Shown here: piece after piece, positions 34,831-44,467 of the stretch | How positions within the stretch are numbered: the stretch's first letter is position 1 | How the letters are laid out: each line of letters opens with the position of its first letter | NCBI GenBank assembly: GCA_017853275.1 | Contig: JAFMJV010000012.1 | Span: 1 to 61,382 of the forward strand | From: Chloroflexota bacterium | GTDB taxonomy: Bacteria > Chloroflexota > Limnocylindria > Limnocylindrales > CSP1-4 | Length of the DNA: 61,382 bases | Reading direction: 5' to 3' | The notes under the pieces: generated by a model | What the model was told of the DNA's origin: nothing | Seen by the model: the letters and a program-made list of their open reading frames with translations, nothing else | Databases searched by the model: none | Made by a program: the position numbers and the translations under genes

Positions 34831-36248
34831 TGCCCGGCACCGCCGGCGATCCGCTCGCCTATCTCGCCACGCGCCCGAGCCCGTCGGCGCCCCGCCCCTA
34901 TGACTTCCCGGACTTCCGCCGCGAGCGGCTGCCGAACGGTCTCACCCTCATCTCCGCCCACCTCCCCGGCCGGCCGCTCCTGGCGGCGCAGCTCCTCGTG
35001 CGCGGGGATGCGGGCGGCGGCGCCACGAGCGAGCCCGCGGAGCTCGCCGGCACCACGGTCCTCGCCGCCCGCGCGATGACCGAGGGGACCGCGCAGCGCG
35101 ACGCCCTCGCCCTCATCGAAGCCTCCGAGCGGCTCGGTGCGGGGATCGCCGCGGACGCCGGCTGGGAGAGCCTCACCGTCTCCCTCGAGGTCCCCCGCTC
35201 CCGCTTCCTCGCCGCGCTCGCCCTCTTCGCGGAGGTCGCGCTCACCCCGGCCTTCCCCGCGGACGAGGTGGAGCGGCTCCGGGACGAGCGCCTGAACGAC
35301 CTTCTCCAGGCGCGCGCCGAGCCGCGGCGGCGGGTGGAGCGGATCTACCCCGAGACGATCTACGCCGACGGGGCGCCGTACGGCCGCCCGCTCGCCGGGA
35401 GCGAGACGACCGTCCCCCGGATCGACCGGGACGTGGTCGTGGCGCGCCACGCGGCGCTCATGCGCCCGGACGCGGCGACGATGGTCATCGCCGGGGATCT
35501 CTCCGGGATCGACGTCGCGCGCGAGGTCGAGCGGGTCTTCGCGGGCTGGACCGCGCCGGCCGGCGTCGGCCCGGCCGGGGGCCGGCCGAGCCCGGCACGG
35601 CCCGGTGGGCGCCGGATCGTCGTTGCGGACCGGCCGGGCTCGCGCCAGAGCGAGCTGCGGATCGGGCACGTGGCGCTCGCCCGCCGCACGCCAGACTTCC
35701 ACGCCGCCTCGATCCTCAACGCGACCCTGGGCGGGCTCTTCTCGTCGCGCCTGAACGATCTCCTCCGGGAGCAGCGCGGCTACACCTACGGCGTCCACAG
35801 CGGCTTCGACATGCGCCGCCATCCCGGCCCCTTCACCGTCCGCTGCGCCGTCCGGACGGATATCACCGTCCCGGCGATCGTGGACATCCTCGGCGAGCTG
35901 GAGCGGATCCGCGCATCCGAGGTGACGGACGCAGAGCTCTCCCTTGCCCGGGACTACCTGGCGGGCGTCTTCCCGCTCCGCTTCGAGACGGCGGCGGCCG
36001 TGGCAGGCGCGATCGCCGGGCTCGTCATCCACGAGCTCCCGGACGACGAGCTCGACCGCTACCGGCCCGCGATCGCCGCGGTGACCGCTGCCGACGTCCT
36101 GGCCGCGGCCCGCGCACACGTGCGGCCCGCGGAGGCCTCGATCGTCCTCGTGGGTGACGCCGCCAGCGTGGAGGAGCCGCTCCGCGCGGCCGGCCTCGGC
36201 GAGGTCACGGTCCTCTCCGCTCTGCCGGAGGCGGAGGCAGCCGGGTGA
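34830..36248 (+). CDS. M16-family protein, non-catalytic partner
   Basis: 472 residues. Clearly M16 (LPNGLTLISAHLPGRPLLAA, and the C-terminal half SILNATLGGLFSSRLNDLLR, REQRGYTYGVHSGFD) but HxxEH is replaced by ELAGTTVLAARAM, so no zinc site. In the family such subunits build the closed chamber with a catalytic partner, here the gene just upstream. The arginine-tyrosine pair near RGYTYGV, used for substrate binding, is kept. Confidence 0.9.
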   Translation: MPGTAGDPLAYLATRPSPSAPRPYDFPDFRRERLPNGLTLISAHLPGRPLLAAQLLVRGDAGGGATSEPAELAGTTVLAARAMTEGTAQRDALALIEASERLGAGIAADAGWESLTVSLEVPRSRFLAALALFAEVALTPAFPADEVERLRDERLNDLLQARAEPRRRVERIYPETIYADGAPYGRPLAGSETTVPRIDRDVVVARHAALMRPDAATMVIAGDLSGIDVAREVERVFAGWTAPAGVGPAGGRPSPARPGGRRIVVADRPGSRQSELRIGHVALARRTPDFHAASILNATLGGLFSSRLNDLLREQRGYTYGVHSGFDMRRHPGPFTVRCAVRTDITVPAIVDILGELERIRASEVTDAELSLARDYLAGVFPLRFETAAAVAGAIAGLVIHELPDDELDRYRPAIAAVTAADVLAAARAHVRPAEASIVLVGDAASVEEPLRAAGLGEVTVLSALPEAEAAG

Positions 36249-36883
36249 TCGTCGTCCTCGGCCGGCCCGGCCTCGGCCTCCCCGGCGCGGACGGACGCCG
36301 CCCGCTCGGGGGGATCGCCGCCGTCGTCGCCCGGACCCTTGCGGCCGGTGGGCGCCGCACGGAGATCGTGGGCGCGATCGGCGAGGACGCGGACGGCGAC
36401 CGCGTCGCGGTCGAGCTCGGCAGGGCGGGGGTCGGCCATGCGGCGCTCCTGCGCGACCCGGCGGGGCAGACCCCCGTGGCGGGGGAGCCCCTCGGCCCGC
36501 TTCCGCGTCTCGACGCCGGGGATGTGGAGCTCGGGCTCCGCTACCTCACGGAGTGCCGCGTCCTCCTCGTCGCGGAGCCGCTCAGCGAGCCCGCCGCGGC
36601 AGCCGCCGCGGCCGCCGCGGAGTGGCACGGCGCGCTCGTCGTCGTCCTTCTCCCGGACGGTGCGCGGGTCCCCGCCGTCTGGAGCCGGGGCACGCTCGTC
36701 CTCTCCGTCCCGCCGGTCCCGCTCCCGTCCCCGGATGACGCGGACTGGGGCGAGGACGAGGCGGAGGAGGCCTTCCCCGGCTTCGTCGCCGCGATCGTCG
36801 CCGGGCTCGCGGATGGGCGTCCGGTGGAGGAGGTCCTCGGCGATGCGATCGACGATGCGCACGGCGAGCGCATCGGCGGGTGA
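36245..36883 (+). CDS. Truncated PfkB/ribokinase-like protein
   Basis: 212 residues from GTG 36245 (GTGA overlap). The N-terminal third has the PfkB signature region, GGIAAVVARTLAAGGRRTEI then VGAIGEDADGDRVAVELG. The C-terminal PfkB signature with its catalytic GxGD aspartate is missing; instead the protein ends in an acidic helix. Family members are usually about 300 residues. It may be a relic or a binding-only protein. Its place in a tightly overlapping operon argues that it is still translated. Confidence 0.65.
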   Translation: MIVVLGRPGLGLPGADGRRPLGGIAAVVARTLAAGGRRTEIVGAIGEDADGDRVAVELGRAGVGHAALLRDPAGQTPVAGEPLGPLPRLDAGDVELGLRYLTECRVLLVAEPLSEPAAAAAAAAAEWHGALVVVLLPDGARVPAVWSRGTLVLSVPPVPLPSPDDADWGEDEAEEAFPGFVAAIVAGLADGRPVEEVLGDAIDDAHGERIGG

Positions 36884-38040
36884 GCGATCCCGCGGGTGAG
36901 CCGCTCGTCGTCTGGAGCGAGGCGATCGGCGCCTATGACTTCGGCGAGGAGCACCCCCTCACCCCGCTCCGCTTCGGGCCCGGGATCGACCTGCTCCGCG
37001 CGGTGGGCGCCACGCGCTTCCTCGCGCCGCCGGAGGCCGACGACGCGCAGCTGACCCGGCTCCACGACCGCGCCTACGTGCGCCAGGTCCGTTCCTTCTC
37101 CGACCACCCCTGGCAGCCGGGGCGGATGGGGATCGGGAGCGCGGACTGCCCGGCCTTCTTCGGGATGCACGAGGCTGCCGCCACGGTCGCCGGCGGGTCT
37201 CTCGCGGGGATGGAGCGGATCCTGTCCGGCACGGACGAGCATGTCCTCGTCCCGGGTGGTGGTCTTCACCACGCGATGGCCGGCCTCGCCTCCGGCTTCT
37301 GCATCTACAACGATGTCGCGCTCGCGATCGCCCGGGCGCGGGACGCCGGCCACCGCGTCCTCTCCGTCGATCTCGACGTCCACCACGGGGACGGGACGGA
37401 GGCGCTCTTCCGGAACGACCCGCTCGTCCTCACCTTCTCGATCCACGAGACGGGGCGGACCCTCTTCCCGGGGACGGGCGGCGTGGAGGACCCCGCCGGG
37501 CCGGATGCGCCCGGCACGGTCGTCAACCTGCCGCTCGAGCCGGGGACCGGGGACGAGAGCTGGGTCGATGCCGTGGAGACCGCGGTGAGCGCGCTCGCGG
37601 AGCGCTTCCAGCCCACCCTCCTCGTGACGCAGAACGGCTGCGACAGCCACGCCTGGGACCCGCTCGCCCACCTCGAGCTGACGACCGGCGCCTGGGTACG
37701 CGTCACGCGCTTCCTGGACGGGATCGCCCATCGCTGGTGTGCCGGGCGCTGGCTCGCCACCGGGGGTGGGGGCTACGAGGCCTTCCGGGTCGTCCCCCGC
37801 TCGTGGGCCACGATCTGGCTCGCGATGGCCCACCGCGAGCCGCCGGAGGAGACCCCGGCCGGCTGGCGTGCCCGATGGGCCGAGGCGACCGCGCGCGCCA
37901 CCGGCGGCGAGGCTCCGCCCGTCGCATGGATCGACCCGCCGGGGACCGCCCGTCCCGAGCCGCCGGGCGTGACCGCCGCCGCACGCGCGATGACCGGGCG
38001 CGCGATCGCCCTCGCCGCCGAGCGGCTCCCCCGGGGCTGA
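36880..38040 (+). CDS. Histone-deacetylase-family protein (AcuC-like)
   Basis: 386 residues from GTG 36880 (GTGA overlap). Markers in order: HPLTPLRFGPGIDLL, GGGLHHAMAGLASGFCIYND (catalytic histidine pair), VLSVDLDVHHGDGTEALF (zinc aspartate and histidine), LVTQNGCDSHAWDPL (second zinc aspartate) and ATGGGGYEAFRVVPRSW. All zinc and catalytic residues are present. In bacteria AcuC removes acetyl groups from lysine, for example on acetyl-CoA synthetase; other members act on acetylpolyamines. The C-terminal tail of about 70 residues is not part of the core. Confidence 0.9.
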   Translation: MSDPAGEPLVVWSEAIGAYDFGEEHPLTPLRFGPGIDLLRAVGATRFLAPPEADDAQLTRLHDRAYVRQVRSFSDHPWQPGRMGIGSADCPAFFGMHEAAATVAGGSLAGMERILSGTDEHVLVPGGGLHHAMAGLASGFCIYNDVALAIARARDAGHRVLSVDLDVHHGDGTEALFRNDPLVLTFSIHETGRTLFPGTGGVEDPAGPDAPGTVVNLPLEPGTGDESWVDAVETAVSALAERFQPTLLVTQNGCDSHAWDPLAHLELTTGAWVRVTRFLDGIAHRWCAGRWLATGGGGYEAFRVVPRSWATIWLAMAHREPPEETPAGWRARWAEATARATGGEAPPVAWIDPPGTARPEPPGVTAAARAMTGRAIALAAERLPRG

Positions 38041-38045
38041 CGGGG

Positions 38046-41000
38046 ATGGCGCGGGCACGCCGCTCCGGCGCGGACGGTCCGGCGGCCGCCGATCCGCTCG
38101 CCCTCTTCTCGCCCGCCACGCGGGCCTGGTTCGCGGCGAGCTTCGCGGGCGCCACGCCGCCCCAGGCGCAGGGCTGGCCGGCGATCGCGGCCGGCGACCA
38201 TGCCCTCCTGTGCGCGCCCACCGGGAGCGGCAAGACGCTCGCCGCCTTCCTGTGGTGCCTCGACCGGCTCGCCACGGAGCCCGTCCCGGACGATCCCCGG
38301 GCGCGCCTCCGGGTCCTCTACGTCTCGCCGCTGAAGGCGCTCGTCCATGACGTGGACCGGAACCTCCGGGCGCCGCTCGCGGGGATCGGCTTCGCCGCCG
38401 AGCGGCTCGGCCTTCCGGCGCCCGCGATCCGGGTCGGGATGCGCACCGGCGATACCCCCGCGGACGAGCGGCGCGCCTTCGGGCGGAACCCGCCGGACAT
38501 CCTCGTCACGACCCCGGAATCGCTCTATCTCCTCCTCACCTCGGAAGCGCGCGAGGCGCTCCGGAGCGTGCGCTGGGTGATCGTGGACGAGATCCACGCG
38601 CTCGCCGGGACGAAGCGCGGCGCCCACCTCGCGCTCTCCCTCGAGCGGCTCGCTGCCCTCACGCCGCAGCCTCCCCAGCGGATCGGCCTCTCCGCCACGG
38701 CGCGCCCGCTCACCACGGTCGCCGCCTTCCTCGGTGGCCGTGCGGAGGGCGCGCCCGTGGATGCGCCGGGGCCCGCTCCCGCCCGCCCCGTGACGATCGT
38801 CGATGCGGGGGTCCGGAAGCCGCTCGAGCTCCAGGTCATCGTCCCCGTGGAGGACCTCGGCCGGATCGGCGAGGCGATCCCCCTCGAGGAGGCCCCGGGG
38901 GGGCCGGCGAGCGGCCCCGAGGCACGGGTGAGCATCTGGCCGCAGGTCTGGCCGCGCCTCCTCGCGCTCATCCGGGAGCACCGGAGCACGATCGTCTTCG
39001 TCAACGCGCGCCGGCTCGCGGAACGGCTCGCGCTCGCCCTCAACGAGCTCGCGGGCGAGGAGCTCGTCCGCGCCCACCACGGATCGCTCGCCCGTGAGGA
39101 GCGGCTCCTCATCGAGGAGGCGCTGAAGGCGGGCCGGATCCCCGCGATCGTCGCCACGAGCTCGCTCGAGCTGGGGATCGACATGGGCGCGGTCGACCTC
39201 GTCGTCCAGGTGGAATCGCCGCTCTCCGTCGCCCGCGGCCTCCAGCGCGTGGGGCGCGCCGGACACCAGGTGGATGCCCCTTCCCGCGGGGTCATCTTCC
39301 CCAAGCACCGCGCCGATCTTCTCGAATGCGCCGCCGTCACCCGCCTCATGGTGGAAGGGGCGATCGAGCCGGTCGCGATCCCCCGCAACCCGCTCGATGT
39401 CCTCGCCCAGCAGATCGTGGCCACGACCGCGGACCGGGCCTGGCCGCTCGACGACCTCCTTGCCCTCGTCCGGCGGGCCGAGCCCTACGCCACGCTCGGC
39501 CGGGAGAGCTTCGAGGGGGTCCTCGGGATGCTCTCCGGCGCGTACCCCTCGGACGAGTTCGCGGAGCTCCGGCCGCGGATCGTCTGGGACCGGGTGGCAG
39601 GGACGATCCAGGCGCGCCGCGATGCCCGGACCGTGGCGATCCTCTCGGGCGGGACGATCCCCGATCGCGGCCTCTACCCGGTCTTCCTCGCGGATGACGC
39701 GGCGGCCGCCGAGGATGCGCCGCCCGGGACGCGCGCCCGCGCCGCACGGAGCGGGGGACGGCGGGTCGGCGAGCTGGACGAGGAGATGGTCTACGAGACG
39801 CGCCCGGGGGAGACGATCCTCCTCGGTGCCTCGGCGTGGCGCGTGGAGTCGATCGGCCACGACCGCGTCCTCGTCTCGCCCGCCCCGGGCCAGCCGGGGA
39901 AGCTCCCCTTCTGGAAGGGCGATGGGGTCGGCCGCCCGATCGAGCTCGGCCGGGAGGTGGGCCGGCTCACGCGCGAGCTCGGCGAGGCGGTCGCGAAGGG
40001 CCCGAAGGGGCGGACCGCCGCGCTCGAGCGGCTGCGCACGGAGCACGCCCTGGACGAGCGGGCGGCCACGAACCTGCTCGCCTTCCTGGACGAGGAGCGC
40101 GAGGCGACCGGTGTCCTCCCGAGCGACCGGACGATCGTCGTGGAGCGCTTCCGGGACGAGCTCGGCGACTGGCGGATCTGCCTCCTCACCCCCTTCGGGG
40201 CACGCGTCCATGCCCCCTGGGCGCTCGCGATCGAGGCGCGCCTCCGGGAGCGGACGGGGATCGAGGTCCAGCCGATCTGGTCCGACGACGGGATCGTCGT
40301 CCGGCTCCCGGCGACCGAGGCGCTCGGGGACCCCGACGATCCGGGCGCGGCGCTCCCCGGGAGCGGGACGGATGCCCTCCTCGGCGCGCTCCTCCCGTCC
40401 GCGGACGAGATCGAGGAGCTCGTCATCGGCGCGCTCGGCGGCTCCGCGCTCTTCGCGAGCCGCTTCCGGGAGAACGCGGCCCGGGCGCTCCTCCTGCCGC
40501 GCCGCCGGCCCGGCCGGCGCACCCCGCTCTGGCAGATGCGCCAGCGCTCCGCGCAGCTCCTCTCCGTGGCCTCCCGCCACGGCTCCTTCCCGATCGTCCT
40601 CGAGACCTTCCGGGAGTGCCTCCAGGACGTCTTCGACCTCCCCGCGCTCGCGGGGATCCTGCGCGCGATCGAGCGCCGCGAGCTGCGCGTCCAGGCGGTC
40701 GAGACCCGGCGCGCCTCGCCCTTCGCCTCCTCGCTCCTCTTCGACTACATCGCGGCCTACATGTACGAGGGGGACGCCCCGGCGCTCGACCGGCGCGCCC
40801 AGGCGCTCGCCCTCGACCGCGATCTCCTCCGCGAGCTCCTCGGCGCGGACGAGCTGCGCGACCTCCTCGACCCCGATGCCCTGGCCGAGCTGGAGATCGA
40901 GCTCGCCGGGCTCGATCCCGAGCGGGCGGTGACGGGGCCGGACGGGCTCCACGACCTCCTCCGCCGGCTCGGGGACCTGGATGCCGGCGAGATCGCGGCG

Positions 41001-42824
41001 CGCGTCCAGGGGCCGGACCCGGCCGCGCGCGCGGCGGACGCGGTGGCCTGGACCGCCCAGCTCGCCCGGGAGCGGCGGGCGGCGCTCGTGCGCATCGCGG
41101 GCGAGGAGCGCTGGATCGCCGCCGAGGATGCCGGACGCTACCGGGATGGGGTGGGGGCCGTACCGCCGCCGGGGATCCCGGACGCCTTCCTCGCCCCGGT
41201 CCGGGATGCGCTCGGCGGCCTCCTCGCGCGCTGGGCCCGCCGGCACGGCCCCTTCCTCGCCGAGGCGCCCGCGGCGCGCTGGGGCCTCCCGCGCGGCGTG
41301 GTGGAGGATGCCGCGGAGCGCCTGATGGCGACCGGGGTCCTTCTCCGCGGCGAGTTCCGGCCGGGCGGCGTGGAGCGGGAGTGGTGCGACCCGGAGGTCC
41401 TCCGCCTCCTTCGCCGCCGCTCGCTCGCCCGGCTGCGCCAGGAGATCGAGCCGGTCGAGCCGGCCGCGCTCGGGCGCTTCCTTCCCGCCTGGCAGGGGAT
41501 CGGCAGCCCGGCAGGCGGCGCCGCGCGGCTCGCCGAGGCGATCGCTCAGCTGGAGGGGCTCCCCCTCCCGGCGAGCGTGCTCGAGCGCGACATCCTCCCC
41601 GCGCGCGTCCGCGACTACCGCCCGCGCCTCCTCGATGAGCTCGGCGCTGCGGGCGAGGTCGCGTGGATCGGGGCGGGCACGCTCGGCCGGGACGATGGCC
41701 GGGTCATCCTCGTCCGGCCGGACCGGATCGCGCTCTTCGCGCCGGTGGAGCCGCCCGCGCCCGAGACGGACCCCGACGGCGAGGGCCATCTCCGCGCGGT
41801 GATCCGCGACCAGCTCGCCGCACGCGGCGCCTCCTTCTGGCGCGACCTCCTCGCGGCGGCGCTCCGGGCGGCGGCGGCGAGCGGGCGCCGGCCACCCACG
41901 GAGCGGGACCTTCTCGATGCGCTCTGGGAGCTCGTCTGGGCGGGGATCGTGACGAACGACACCTTCCTCCCGCTCCGTGCGCTCCGCTGGAGCCGGTCGG
42001 GGAAGGATCGGGCCGCGCGGCTCCGCCCGGGGACCGGTGGCCGGATGGGCCCGCCGGAGGGAGCCGGGCGCTGGTCGCTCGTCACGGACGCGGTGACGAC
42101 CGCCGTTCTCCTCGCCGGGGACCGGCCGCCCGGCCCCACGGAGCGCCGCCACGCGCTCGCCCTCCGGCTCCTCGAGCGCCAGGGGATCGTCACCCGCGAT
42201 GGCGTGGCGGCGGAGGGCGTCCCCGGCGGCTTCGGCGCCGTCTACCCCGTCCTGCGCGAGCTCGAGGAGCGCGGCCGGATCCGGCGCGGCTACTTCGTGG
42301 AAGGGCTCGGTGGCGCCCAGTTCGCCCTGCCGGGCGCGGTGGACCGTCTGCGTGCCTTCCGGGCGGGCGCGGGCGGGGAGCGCCCGGACGGCTCCCGGAT
42401 CCTCGTCCTCGCCGCCACCGATCCCGCCTCTCCCTGGGGTGCCGCGCTCCCCTGGCCGCGGGATCCGGGCGAGGAGGCGGAGCGCCGCCGCGGGCTCGCG
42501 CGCGCTGCCGGCGCCTGGGTCGTCTTCGCCGATGGCGAGCCCGCCCTCCTCCTCGAGCGGGGCGGGCGCTCCCTCCTCACCCTCCCCGCCTTCCTCCGCG
42601 ACGGCCGCGGTGCCGAGCTCCTCGGAGCGCTCGCGGGCCTCGTGGGGGAAGGGCGTCTCCGGGCGCTCGCCGTCGAGCGCGTCGATGGGGCGGCCATCGC
42701 CACCTCTCCCCACCGGGAGCTCTTCGCGCAGGCGGGCTGGCGGGCCGGCTACCGCGGCTGGTCCCCGCCCGTCCCGGCCGGCGCACCGGCCGCGCGGCTG
42801 CGCGATGATGTCCGCGATGTGTGA
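38046..42824 (+). CDS. lhr: Lhr-type superfamily 2 DNA helicase
   Basis: 1592 residues, full length for bacterial Lhr. Motif I APTGSGKT (57-64), Ia YVSPLKALVHDV, II VDEIHAL near 180, III GLSATARP, V SSLELGIDMGAVDLVVQVES, and VI QRVGRAGHQ, then the winged-helix and Lhr core. The rest is the long Lhr C-terminal domain, found in about 1500-residue proteins such as mycobacterial Lhr. It is a 3'-to-5' DNA/RNA-DNA helicase tied to DNA repair. The start is 6 bases after the previous stop; its last 8 bases overlap the next gene. Confidence 0.95.
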   Translation: MARARRSGADGPAAADPLALFSPATRAWFAASFAGATPPQAQGWPAIAAGDHALLCAPTGSGKTLAAFLWCLDRLATEPVPDDPRARLRVLYVSPLKALVHDVDRNLRAPLAGIGFAAERLGLPAPAIRVGMRTGDTPADERRAFGRNPPDILVTTPESLYLLLTSEAREALRSVRWVIVDEIHALAGTKRGAHLALSLERLAALTPQPPQRIGLSATARPLTTVAAFLGGRAEGAPVDAPGPAPARPVTIVDAGVRKPLELQVIVPVEDLGRIGEAIPLEEAPGGPASGPEARVSIWPQVWPRLLALIREHRSTIVFVNARRLAERLALALNELAGEELVRAHHGSLAREERLLIEEALKAGRIPAIVATSSLELGIDMGAVDLVVQVESPLSVARGLQRVGRAGHQVDAPSRGVIFPKHRADLLECAAVTRLMVEGAIEPVAIPRNPLDVLAQQIVATTADRAWPLDDLLALVRRAEPYATLGRESFEGVLGMLSGAYPSDEFAELRPRIVWDRVAGTIQARRDARTVAILSGGTIPDRGLYPVFLADDAAAAEDAPPGTRARAARSGGRRVGELDEEMVYETRPGETILLGASAWRVESIGHDRVLVSPAPGQPGKLPFWKGDGVGRPIELGREVGRLTRELGEAVAKGPKGRTAALERLRTEHALDERAATNLLAFLDEEREATGVLPSDRTIVVERFRDELGDWRICLLTPFGARVHAPWALAIEARLRERTGIEVQPIWSDDGIVVRLPATEALGDPDDPGAALPGSGTDALLGALLPSADEIEELVIGALGGSALFASRFRENAARALLLPRRRPGRRTPLWQMRQRSAQLLSVASRHGSFPIVLETFRECLQDVFDLPALAGILRAIERRELRVQAVETRRASPFASSLLFDYIAAYMYEGDAPALDRRAQALALDRDLLRELLGADELRDLLDPDALAELEIELAGLDPERAVTGPDGLHDLLRRLGDLDAGEIAARVQGPDPAARAADAVAWTAQLARERRAALVRIAGEERWIAAEDAGRYRDGVGAVPPPGIPDAFLAPVRDALGGLLARWARRHGPFLAEAPAARWGLPRGVVEDAAERLMATGVLLRGEFRPGGVEREWCDPEVLRLLRRRSLARLRQEIEPVEPAALGRFLPAWQGIGSPAGGAARLAEAIAQLEGLPLPASVLERDILPARVRDYRPRLLDELGAAGEVAWIGAGTLGRDDGRVILVRPDRIALFAPVEPPAPETDPDGEGHLRAVIRDQLAARGASFWRDLLAAALRAAAASGRRPPTERDLLDALWELVWAGIVTNDTFLPLRALRWSRSGKDRAARLRPGTGGRMGPPEGAGRWSLVTDAVTTAVLLAGDRPPGPTERRHALALRLLERQGIVTRDGVAAEGVPGGFGAVYPVLRELEERGRIRRGYFVEGLGGAQFALPGAVDRLRAFRAGAGGERPDGSRILVLAATDPASPWGAALPWPRDPGEEAERRRGLARAAGAWVVFADGEPALLLERGGRSLLTLPAFLRDGRGAELLGALAGLVGEGRLRALAVERVDGAAIATSPHRELFAQAGWRAGYRGWSPPVPAGAPAARLRDDVRDV

Positions 42825-43563
42825 GCTCCTCGCGGTCGTCTCGGACACCCCCTTCCCGATCGGGGATGCGTGGGAGATGACGGCTGCCCTGGAGCGCTAC
42901 GGCGTGGCCGGCTTCGGCTGGGGCGCGGCGTGGCCGGGGCCGGACGGCCGGCTCGTCCGTCACGTCTCCACGGCCGCCTTCCGCGATGACCCGGCGCAGT
43001 TCGCCCTCGCCCCGGTCCCCGTCCGCTCCCTCCTCGTCCACCTCCGCCGGCCATCGAAGCTCTCCACCCTCTCGATCCCGGACGCGCAGCCCTTCCTCGA
43101 CCCGGCGGGCCGCTTCGCCTTCTGTCACAACGGGGATCTCGCACGCTGGCGTCCCGCCCGCCGCCGCTACCAGGCGGAGGGCCGGATCGCCGGGCGGGCG
43201 GATTCGGAGGTCGGCCAGCGCTGGCTGGAGGACGCCTGGGCGGAGCACAGCCTCGAGCTCGCGTGGCCGGCCGGCCCGGCCGCGGGCGGGGCGACCGATC
43301 CCTGCACGACGCTCACCGCGCTCCATGCCGAGCTCGGCGGGCAGGCGAACCTCCTCGCGCTCACGCCGGGGGGTGGGATCCACGCCTATGCCGGGAACAC
43401 GGAGAACCCGGTCGTCTCGTTCCGCATCGGCCGGCTCCGGCTGATCACGACCGCGATCTACTCCATCGACCGCTCCGTCTTCCGGCTCGTCGCCCCCGGC
43501 TCGTCCGCGCGGCGTGTCCACAAGCCCGGCAGCACGCTCCACCTCGCGCCGGACGGTGCCTGA
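42817..43563 (+). CDS. Class II glutamine amidotransferase
   Basis: 248 residues. The protein begins MCELLAVVSDTPFPIGDAW, giving Cys2 as the N-terminal nucleophile after Met removal. It also has HNGDL, the usual glutamine-site asparagine-glycine, and LVHLRRPSKLSTLS, which contains the conserved arginine area. No synthase domain is attached, as in YafJ/EgtC-type proteins; what accepts the ammonia is unknown. ATG 42817 is preferred over the nearby ATG 42805 because it places Cys at position 2. Lies between lhr and nei with 8-base overlaps on both sides. Confidence 0.88.
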   Translation: MCELLAVVSDTPFPIGDAWEMTAALERYGVAGFGWGAAWPGPDGRLVRHVSTAAFRDDPAQFALAPVPVRSLLVHLRRPSKLSTLSIPDAQPFLDPAGRFAFCHNGDLARWRPARRRYQAEGRIAGRADSEVGQRWLEDAWAEHSLELAWPAGPAAGGATDPCTTLTALHAELGGQANLLALTPGGGIHAYAGNTENPVVSFRIGRLRLITTAIYSIDRSVFRLVAPGSSARRVHKPGSTLHLAPDGA

Positions 43564-44467
43564 GGGCGACACGCTCTTCCGGACGGCGGAGGTCCTCCGG
43601 GCCATCCTGCTGGACCGGCCGGTCCATGCCGCGCGCGGCCGGCCGGACGGGGTCGCGCTCGGCCGTTGCGTGGGGAGCCGGGTGACCTCGGTGGAGGCGC
43701 AGGGGAAGCACCTCCTGATCGGATTCTCCAACGGCCTCACCCTCCACACCCACCTCCGGATGCACGGCTCGTGGCACCGCTACCGCCCCTGGGAGCGCTG
43801 GCGCAAGAGCCCGGACCGCGCGGTCGCGGTGATCGAGACGCCGAACGCGGTCGCGGTCTGCTTCGATGCGCCCACGGTGGAGCTCATCGAGACCCGCGCC
43901 CTCGCCCTCCACCCGGTCCTCTCCACGCTCGGGCCGGACCTCCTTGCCGACCCGCCCGATCTCGACGCCGCGACCGCGAACCTCGGGTCGCCTGCACGCG
44001 CGGCGACGCCGGTGGGGGAGGCGCTCCTCGACCAGTCCCTCCTCGCGGGGGTCGGCAACGTCTACCGGAGCGAGGTCCTCTTCCTCGAGCGGGTCGATCC
44101 CTTCCTGCCGCTCGGCGCGCTCGGGCCCGGTGTCGCCGCCCGCCTCGTGGCCACGAGCGCGCGCCTTCTCCGGGCGAACCGGTCCGCCGGCGAGCGGGTG
44201 ACGACGGACGACGCGCTCGGCGGCGCCCCCGGGGCCGGTCTCCCGCGCCGGCGCGGCGAGGCCCGTCTCCACGTCTACGGCCGCCCGGGACGGCCCTGCC
44301 CGCGCTGCGGCACGCGGATCCGGACGCGCGTCTTCGGTGACCTGCCCCGGCGGGTCTTCTGGTGCCCCGCCTGCCAGGCGCCCGGGTCCGGCTCAGCCGC
44401 CGGCGCGCGGCTCCAGGCCGAGGAAGGCACGGCCCCAGGCGACGATCCGGGCGCGCCGGGCGCCTGA
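43556..44467 (+). CDS. Fpg/Nei-family DNA glycosylase (Nei2-like)
   Basis: 303 residues from GTG 43556, which places proline and glutamate at positions 2 and 3 (PEGDTLF), the catalytic nucleophile and acid of the Nei family. It has the helix-two-turn-helix DQSLLAGVGNVYRSEVLF and a C-terminal zinc finger CPRCGTRI with CPAC. It excises oxidised bases and cuts the strand. PEGDT is typical of Nei rather than Fpg. About 25 residues after the zinc finger are unusual, and the last 75 bases overlap a convergent gene. Confidence 0.92.
   Translation: MPEGDTLFRTAEVLRAILLDRPVHAARGRPDGVALGRCVGSRVTSVEAQGKHLLIGFSNGLTLHTHLRMHGSWHRYRPWERWRKSPDRAVAVIETPNAVAVCFDAPTVELIETRALALHPVLSTLGPDLLADPPDLDAATANLGSPARAATPVGEALLDQSLLAGVGNVYRSEVLFLERVDPFLPLGALGPGVAARLVATSARLLRANRSAGERVTTDDALGGAPGAGLPRRRGEARLHVYGRPGRPCPRCGTRIRTRVFGDLPRRVFWCPACQAPGSGSAAGARLQAEEGTAPGDDPGAPGA

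Noticed and set aside
37773-42848. Very long open frame opposite lhr
   Set aside because: Antisense frames stay open in such GC-rich DNA. Its product is low-complexity Arg/Glu/Pro-rich with no domain, while the plus strand encodes a full Lhr.
38046-44467. Idea that the Lhr, GATase and Nei group is an anti-phage defence island
   Set aside because: No nuclease, restriction, toxin or mobile gene lies nearby, and lhr-nei pairing is known from ordinary repair contexts.
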